From Saccoglossus kowalevskii (taxonomy: Eukaryota; Hemichordata; Enteropneusta; Harrimaniidae): DNA of 64,000 nucleotides. Within the stretch, counting starts at the first letter, position 1. The number at the start of each line of letters is the position of its first letter. Positions 58,601 to 64,000 of the stretch are shown here, one piece after another. The notes beneath the pieces were generated by a model. It ran no database searches and was not told the origin of the DNA. It was given only the letters and a program-made list of their open reading frames with translations. The translations under genes were made by a program, and so were the position numbers. The stretch lies in contig NW_003130861.1 of NCBI RefSeq assembly GCF_000003605.2, positions 321,112 through 385,111 of the forward strand. Direction: 5' to 3'.

Positions 58601-59800
58601 TATTCGAACCTTAACCAACCATCTAAATAGGCTAGTGACAAATTAAGTCAAACTAGAACAAGCAATTAATTTGAAATTTTACTTCTTGAAAGGAAGACTT
58701 TTATTTCACATAGAAAACCCCCACAAAGTAATGTAAAGATCATCAACAAATTAAAATTAACGGCTCCCCTGGGAATAAGTAAAGGACACTATGTTCATGC
58801 GCGACTTCATTGTGTGCGTAATAAATCATGTGAAGAATATAGATTAAACACGACCTGTTTGTAAAGGTATAGCACAATAGGAGATTGTTTTGTACTTGAT
58901 AAAATAGTGACAGTGAACTCTGAATAAAATCAAATCAACATAGAATCATGAGATACAGGTTTGCAACTGTTGTGATGTGCAAGATTCCACCTGAAGTCGC
59001 AGAATTATGAGATGATTACATAATATTCCTAGACAGACACACATTGCTAGAAATCAGTGAAAAGAGTGCTTAGTATTCAGGTCTCAGGGAGTTTTATGTT
59101 TGTTGTGCCTTGTGTATTCCCAGAATGTGTATTTTAAAAATTGTACATGTTTTTTTCAGTTTTGCAGGTATTAGAAAAGCGCTCAGAAGATTGCAATACA
59201 AATGTAAAGTATACAATATACCACACTTAAAGATTACACATTTGCAAACCTTGAACTGTTATTCAAGATAAGAAAATTATTACAACATGCTCAACTGACA
59301 CAGGGTTCATGACCTCTGTGGGGAGGGGGGGGGGGCATGCAAGCACCAGGATGTATGACATCTGGGGGGGGGGGTCCATAAAGGATGTAATTTCATGCTA
59401 TAATCCAGTCTTAAGGCAAATAAAATAAGGGTTAAAAAAAACATACTTATTATTTGATACTTGAAAATTGCAATATTTCCAAACTGTAAATGAATAAGTT
59501 CAAGTGTACCATTGATATTCAATGTTTGTAACTCATCTCTGTAGCCGTATGATAAAGGTACATAATTTTTTTTCAAACTTTAAGATATAAGAACATTTTT
59601 TATTTTAGTTACTGGGCACGTCTATATGGTGGCTCTCAGTCAAAATTGATATCTATGAGAGACAAACACGAACAAGCTCAAGAGCTTGAGAGTACACAAT
59701 TTGAAGAAATAAAATCAACATTTTCTCTTACTACCAAGCTAAAATAATCCTAGATGTGAAAATATTCCAGTCTCTCTGTGTGTAATACCGAGTACAGACC
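55677..59800. other. Gene-poor interval downstream of ARPC4
   Basis: No supported exon. Contains C-run (about 56237) and G-runs (59321-59371). The 3' UTR of ARPC4 should occupy its right end; a minus-strand AATAAA at 59603-59598 is a candidate poly(A) signal. Confidence 0.4.
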
Positions 59801-59841
59801 TTGTCGACATCAAACGGCAGCTTTATACAGTCCCCATTTAT

Positions 59842-59847
59842 TCAAAA
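59842..59847 (-). CDS. ARPC4: ARPC4 terminal micro-coding exon (Phe-stop)
   Basis: Acceptor TTTCTTTGCAG followed by TTT TGA supplies exactly the conserved final Phe and stop in phase 0, 3.4 kb from the previous exon. The match is short, so the choice of site is inference from the known ARPC4 C-terminus. Confidence 0.55.
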   Translation of the reverse strand, partial: F

Positions 59848-62800
59848 CTGCAAAGAAATATAAAGATACATGCATAAATATATTACATATTGTATATGTA
59901 CTGAAAGATAAGTACTACAAATGTGATGTAAAAGTGTTAGCTATTTGAAAAATTGTCAATTTACCCAAAGCACCAGTGTTTTAATTAAGGATCCTTAACA
60001 ACACAAAAACCACATATCTGGATATCTTGATTTGATAACTAAATGAAAAAATATGCATATATGTGACATAATGCCTGGAATAGCATTTTTTTAAACAAGC
60101 AGCCTGTCGGCTGAGATAGCTCCACTGTTAGCAATGCACATGGCAATTAAAGAACAGAAGATATCATTAGAAAATGAACAAATCTGAGAGAGGTCCACAT
60201 GTAGTACCTATATGTATAATATATCAAAGCAATTGGACTTGCGGTTTTCAACAAGAAGTCGAAAATATCACTTTTTACCAAAAATTACAAAAATATTCAT
60301 CATAATTAGAGAAAAAAAATATCATCATGAAATGAACAAATCTGAGAGAGGTCCACATGTAGTACACCTATATATATAATATCAAAGCAATTGAACTTTT
60401 GGTTTTTAACAAGAAGTCGAAAATATCACTTTTTACCAAATATGACAAAAATATTCACCAAAATTAGAGAATTTAAGATATCATCACGAAATGAACAAAT
60501 CTGAGAAAGGTCCACATGTAGTATCTGTATATGCAATATCAAAACAATTGGACTTACGGTTTTCAACAAGAAGTCGAAAATATCACTTTTTACTAAAAAT
60601 TACAAAAATATTCACCAAAATTAGAGAATTAAAAATATCATCATGAAATGAACAAATCTGAGAGAGGTCCACATGTAGTACCTATATATATAATATCAAA
60701 GCAATTGGACTTTTGGTTTTTAACAAGAAGTTGAAAATATCACTTTTTACCAAATATGACAAAAATATTCACCAAAATTAGAGAATTTAAGATATCATCA
60801 CGAAATGAACAAATCTGAGAAAGGTCCATTTGTAGTATCTGTATATGCAATATCAAAACAATTGGACTTACGGTTTTCAACAAGAAGTCGAAAATATCAC
60901 TTTTTACTAAAAATTACAAAAATATTCACCAAAATTAGAGAATTGAAGATATCATCATGAAATGAACAAATCTAAGAGAGATCTACCCCAGGTACATACA
61001 CACCAAGTATCAAAGCATTCAGGCTTGTAGTTTTCAAGAAGAAGTCGAAAAGATAAAACATTGACACGGACGACGACGGACAATCACTCATATGATAAGC
61101 TCCGCTCTACAAAGTCGACAGCGGAGCTAACAAAGGCCCCATAATGTTGAAAATCCATTCATACATGACTGAGATCCGGTTCCAGAATGGCAGAAATACT
61201 AGATTTTGATGAATTTTTAGCATAAAAATGGCCACCATTTGACATTTTGAATCAGATAATGGAATTGCATATGTCAATCTTTGATGTAAAGTATTTATCA
61301 AGTTTGAATGTGATGGGACCAGGCATACATGTATAAGAGATACTGGTGGAGACGCATTAACACGCGCATTGAGGTCAATGCGCATTTCCCCCATTTTCGG
61401 ACAAACAAGGACTAATGATTCAACCTTTATATAAAGACGACCTTTCTATGAAGACAATTTTATTAAAGTGTGTTGGGTGGTTGCTATACACAACTGCATT
61501 ACCAAAAACATATCTTGATCAAAGAATGACCTTTGTTCAAAGTAAACTCTTAAGTACTCATTCAGTTACAGGAACAAGAGCTACTTTTTTTGACCTTTAA
61601 TCAAGTCAAAATTACCTTAAGTTTGTATTACTAAATGAGTAAATATTACATGATATGTCATGTTAAAAAAATCTGAAGAACATAAAAAAAATGTTGATGC
61701 TCATTTTCTACAATTACACTCAGCGCAGTTGAACGATACAAAGTGTGGCAATGAATGCTTGGCATCCATTAGTGTAAACCTATTTAGCCACCTTTAATAA
61801 AAGTGTTAGTTTTGTCTTGACCTTGTGACAAATATCAGAGACATACTTGTTGAATCTGAGCATTATAAAAATTCCAGATGGTAACACCAACATAACACAT
61901 TGATTTATCAGAGTATATTCCACAATTTAAAAATACTCATTTTATGAAATTGACTGCCAAGGATGGTACACTGCATGTAATAAACAGTAAATTAGTGTAG
62001 ATAGTCCATGGGTAGATTTCAAAATGGACCATCAAAGTGATTACCACAGGACTATTAGTGAACTATGTACACTGTAGTGTAATAGAAGACATGCATAGAT
62101 GGTGAGTTATGGGTGCTAGTGTAAATATTGACATCTCAATGCACTAATCATAGATACTGCCATTCCAAGGACAATGAGAAACAAACTCGGCCAAATAAAA
62201 TCATGCACTTAACAGTGTATGCCAGAAGGAGAAATATTCATTGCGTTTAATTTCACCTTATTCACTGGTTTGTGAAGGAAACAATACATACAATGGTTAA
62301 CTTTGCACAATCATTGGATTTTAATTTAGTTATGCACTGATCATTGCAAGTTATAACAGGCCATTACTAAAGCTTCTGAGCCACGTTATCATGAAACTAT
62401 AAATGGGTAGTATGGTTTCTTTATTTCAATTACATGCCTAAATGTTGAATAATTAAATATATGCATGACCATGAATGTTTTTTAATCACATCAATGATGG
62501 TTGAGCATGAAAAAATTATGTTCGTTTCATGGATGATTTTCCAAATAAAAAGGATTCAAATTCCTTAAAAATCAAGTTTGTTGTTTTATCTGTCCTAATG
62601 TGGGAAAACAATGAATACTCTTGATTCACATACAATTTTGTTCATCTGTACTGGTTTGATAAAGTGAACTGAGTACAGTAACTATAAGAATTGTTGGTAT
62701 TTTCATATGATAACTGGGTTCAATGTGATATCGATTGACCAATGAGAATGCACCATTTCAATGTACGGTAGTTATAAAACCTAGATATACATTTTTATTA

Positions 62801-63820
62801 AGGACCTAAAAGTTGATAACTGGTGAAAGGTTTTAAAACGTACCGGTAATTGTACACCACCAAGCCACACACTGCAATGATAAGCTCTCATTGTGTGGCC
62901 CTAGCAGCTCCCAGCAAGTCAAAATAAACTACCAGCCTTAAATACCCTCATACAGTATATATATATATACATGTATATATATATATATACATGTATATAT
63001 AGTCTGGTCAGCCAAACTTGAACTTTTTACTATGCTGTGTATATATTCAATAGATTCCTGTGGGGGCCGTGAATAGTCCAATTGTGAGTAACGCAGATCT
63101 GTTACTTTCTCACAACAAGCATTAAAATCAAAACCTTAAATCATTCAGGTTATATCTAAACATAGCTGAAACTCAATCACACAGCGCAATCGGGCGCAAC
63201 AATAACACCGAATTCACGCCTCAATTACTCACATTTTTCAAGAATTCCTCAGCGCATATACGGGCTCTGGAATTTACAGACAGCTTCATCTCGCTGATTT
63301 CTTTGTCTATTTCTTCCATAAAATGAATAACAAAGTCTACTAGTTTGTGTTTGTACATCTGTTCTGTGTGGAAGTTTGTAATCAAGAAGCTGATGTCGTA
63401 GCCCTGGAGGAAAGAAAAGGTAAACATTGCCAATTCTTGTCACTAGAGGGCAGTTTGTGTGATGCAAGTCAGCTGTTTAATGTTGGCAATCCATATACAC
63501 AATCTTTAAAATGCTTCAAGTCACTTGAGTGAGAGAAAATAGTGAGGTGCATAAATTATAGCACATGAATTGTAATTCTTTATTGTGGGACATCCCAGGT
63601 GGCTTTTTTTGTAGCTGCGAAATTCTTTTTTTAATAAAAAATACCTTTCAAATGAGCATTTGCTTTACATTGTAGTTCAAAGTCTTGAAAAACAACCCTG
63701 AATTTACAAATATACAACATTTACCTCAACAGGTTTTCTTCTCAAAATAAAAAAGTTTTCCGCCCTCATCATCATGAATCTCATAAATTTATGGCATAAA
63801 ATCTTCTCCAGCTCATCAGC
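59842..63820 (-). CDS. ARPC4: Actin-related protein 2/3 complex subunit 4 (ARPC4), 3' half
   Basis: ARPC4 is a core subunit of the Arp2/3 complex, which nucleates branched actin filaments in the cytoplasm; it pairs with ARPC2 to form the scaffold. Three exons are seen: 63820-63725 ([15 protein letters not shown] ... [11 protein letters not shown]), 63403-63233 ([20 protein letters not shown] ... EEFLKN) and a proposed terminal exon 59847-59842 encoding only Phe and stop. Together they give the last 90 residues of a protein that is 168 aa in human, nearly identical over this stretch. Upstream exons lie beyond the right edge. All junctions are phase 0 with good sites: GTTGAG|GTAAAT, TTTCCTCCAG, AAAAAT|GTGAGT and TTTCTTTGCAG. 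If the last splice did not occur, the protein would end VSN instead of F. Confidence 0.95.
60091..61132. mobile_element. Composite repeat element with ~157-bp tandem units, copy 2 (ARPC4 last intron)
   Basis: Starts TAAACAAGCAGCCTGTCGGC and ends in a hairpin, AGCTCCGCT ... AGCGGAGCT then AA. Six units with markers near 60183, 60341, 60500, 60657, 60814 and 60971 give spacings of 157-159 bp. Units alternate between two types (CGGTTTTCAACAAG and TGGTTTTTAACAAG), so a dimer of about 315 bp has been amplified. Same family and orientation as 46600-47490. Resembles central-tandem-repeat non-autonomous elements known from molluscs (pearl/HINE type), an analogy only. Confidence 0.75.
61133..63232. 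other. ARPC4 last intron, remainder
   Basis: Intronic, AT-rich; includes a (TA)n/TACATG microsatellite at 62958-63002. No exon seen. Confidence 0.6.
62955..63002. repeat. (TA)n with TACATG interruptions
   Basis: Alternating TATATATA blocks and ACATG; simple repeat. Confidence 0.9.
63233..63403 (-). CDS. ARPC4: ARPC4 exon (residues about 111-167)
   Basis: 171 nt, phase 0-0. Encodes [20 protein letters not shown] through EEFLKN, virtually unchanged from vertebrates. Confidence 0.97.
63725..63820 (-). CDS. ARPC4: ARPC4 exon (residues about 79-110)
   Basis: 96 nt, phase 0-0, between TTATCTAG and GTTGAG|GTAAAT. Encodes [20 protein letters not shown], an ARPC4 hallmark. Confidence 0.95.
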
Positions 63821-64000
63821 CTAGATAAGAAAATATGAAAAAAAAAACAATGCTATTGTGATGCTCCTGTAGCCAGAAGACACAATATATTAATGAGTGC
63901 AAGAAATCATGATGATGTAATCCGAACATTACCAATATTGGGCCATTCCAATTTATATCTGCACCCCCCCCCCCCCCTGTTGATGAGCTTGTGTGTTTAC

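Noticed and set aside
1-64000. CRISPR arrays, bacterial operons, tRNA or rRNA genes
   Set aside because: None seen; repeats are eukaryotic minisatellite or transposon type, and no cloverleaf or rRNA-like sequence was recognised by eye.

Overview
This is eukaryotic DNA from an intron-rich, AT-rich animal genome, most likely a marine invertebrate (deuterostome or lophotrochozoan; the species cannot be named from the sequence). The evidence is split genes with GT-AG introns, an animal ARPC4 gene, C-type lectin and F-type (fucolectin) lectin domains, a secreted EF-hand protein, LINEs, inverted-repeat elements and endogenous densovirus-like sequence. Three runs of N (12725-13008, 27826-28127, 38329-38494) are assembly gaps.

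Left end (1-7.6 kb): a broken densovirus-like capsid gene with a parvoviral phospholipase A2 signature (260-1909, + strand), a possible Harbinger transposase fragment, a LINE fragment on the minus strand (3.8-4.8 kb), and a second, shorter and more decayed copy of the capsid gene (4.9-5.4 kb).

Centre (7.7-34.8 kb, minus strand): two tandem paralogous genes, called here lectin gene A (20033 to 7674, 15 exons, all reading phases compatible, 936 aa predicted) and lectin gene B (34742 to 24162, first exon not found). Both encode, in the same order, extracellular beta-sandwich-like segments, a cysteine-rich DGxCDDG...DC module, more beta-sandwich-like segments, a C-type lectin domain and a conserved post-lectin tail. 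Gene A alone adds a C-terminal F-type lectin domain. Several paralogous exons have identical lengths and phases. The products look like secreted multi-lectin proteins, perhaps in recognition or adhesion. Mobile DNA sits in and between the genes: a ~3.6 kb DNA transposon with long inverted repeats and a CXC-domain gene lies antisense in an intron of gene B, with a TTAA-flanked MITE inside it. A small inverted-repeat element spans the first assembly gap in the equivalent intron of gene A. An inverted-repeat element with a 47/52-bp minisatellite core lies between the genes.

Right part (35-64 kb, gene-poor): LINE remnants at 36.4-37.3 kb (-) and 53.5-54.1 kb (+), a two-coding-exon secreted EF-hand gene (45995-45119, -), two copies of a repeat family with ~157-bp internal tandem units (46.6-47.5 and 60.1-61.1 kb), and the 3' half of ARPC4 (63820-59842, -), which runs off the right edge and seems to end in a tiny exon encoding only Phe-stop. 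Most other intervals hold no recognisable gene.
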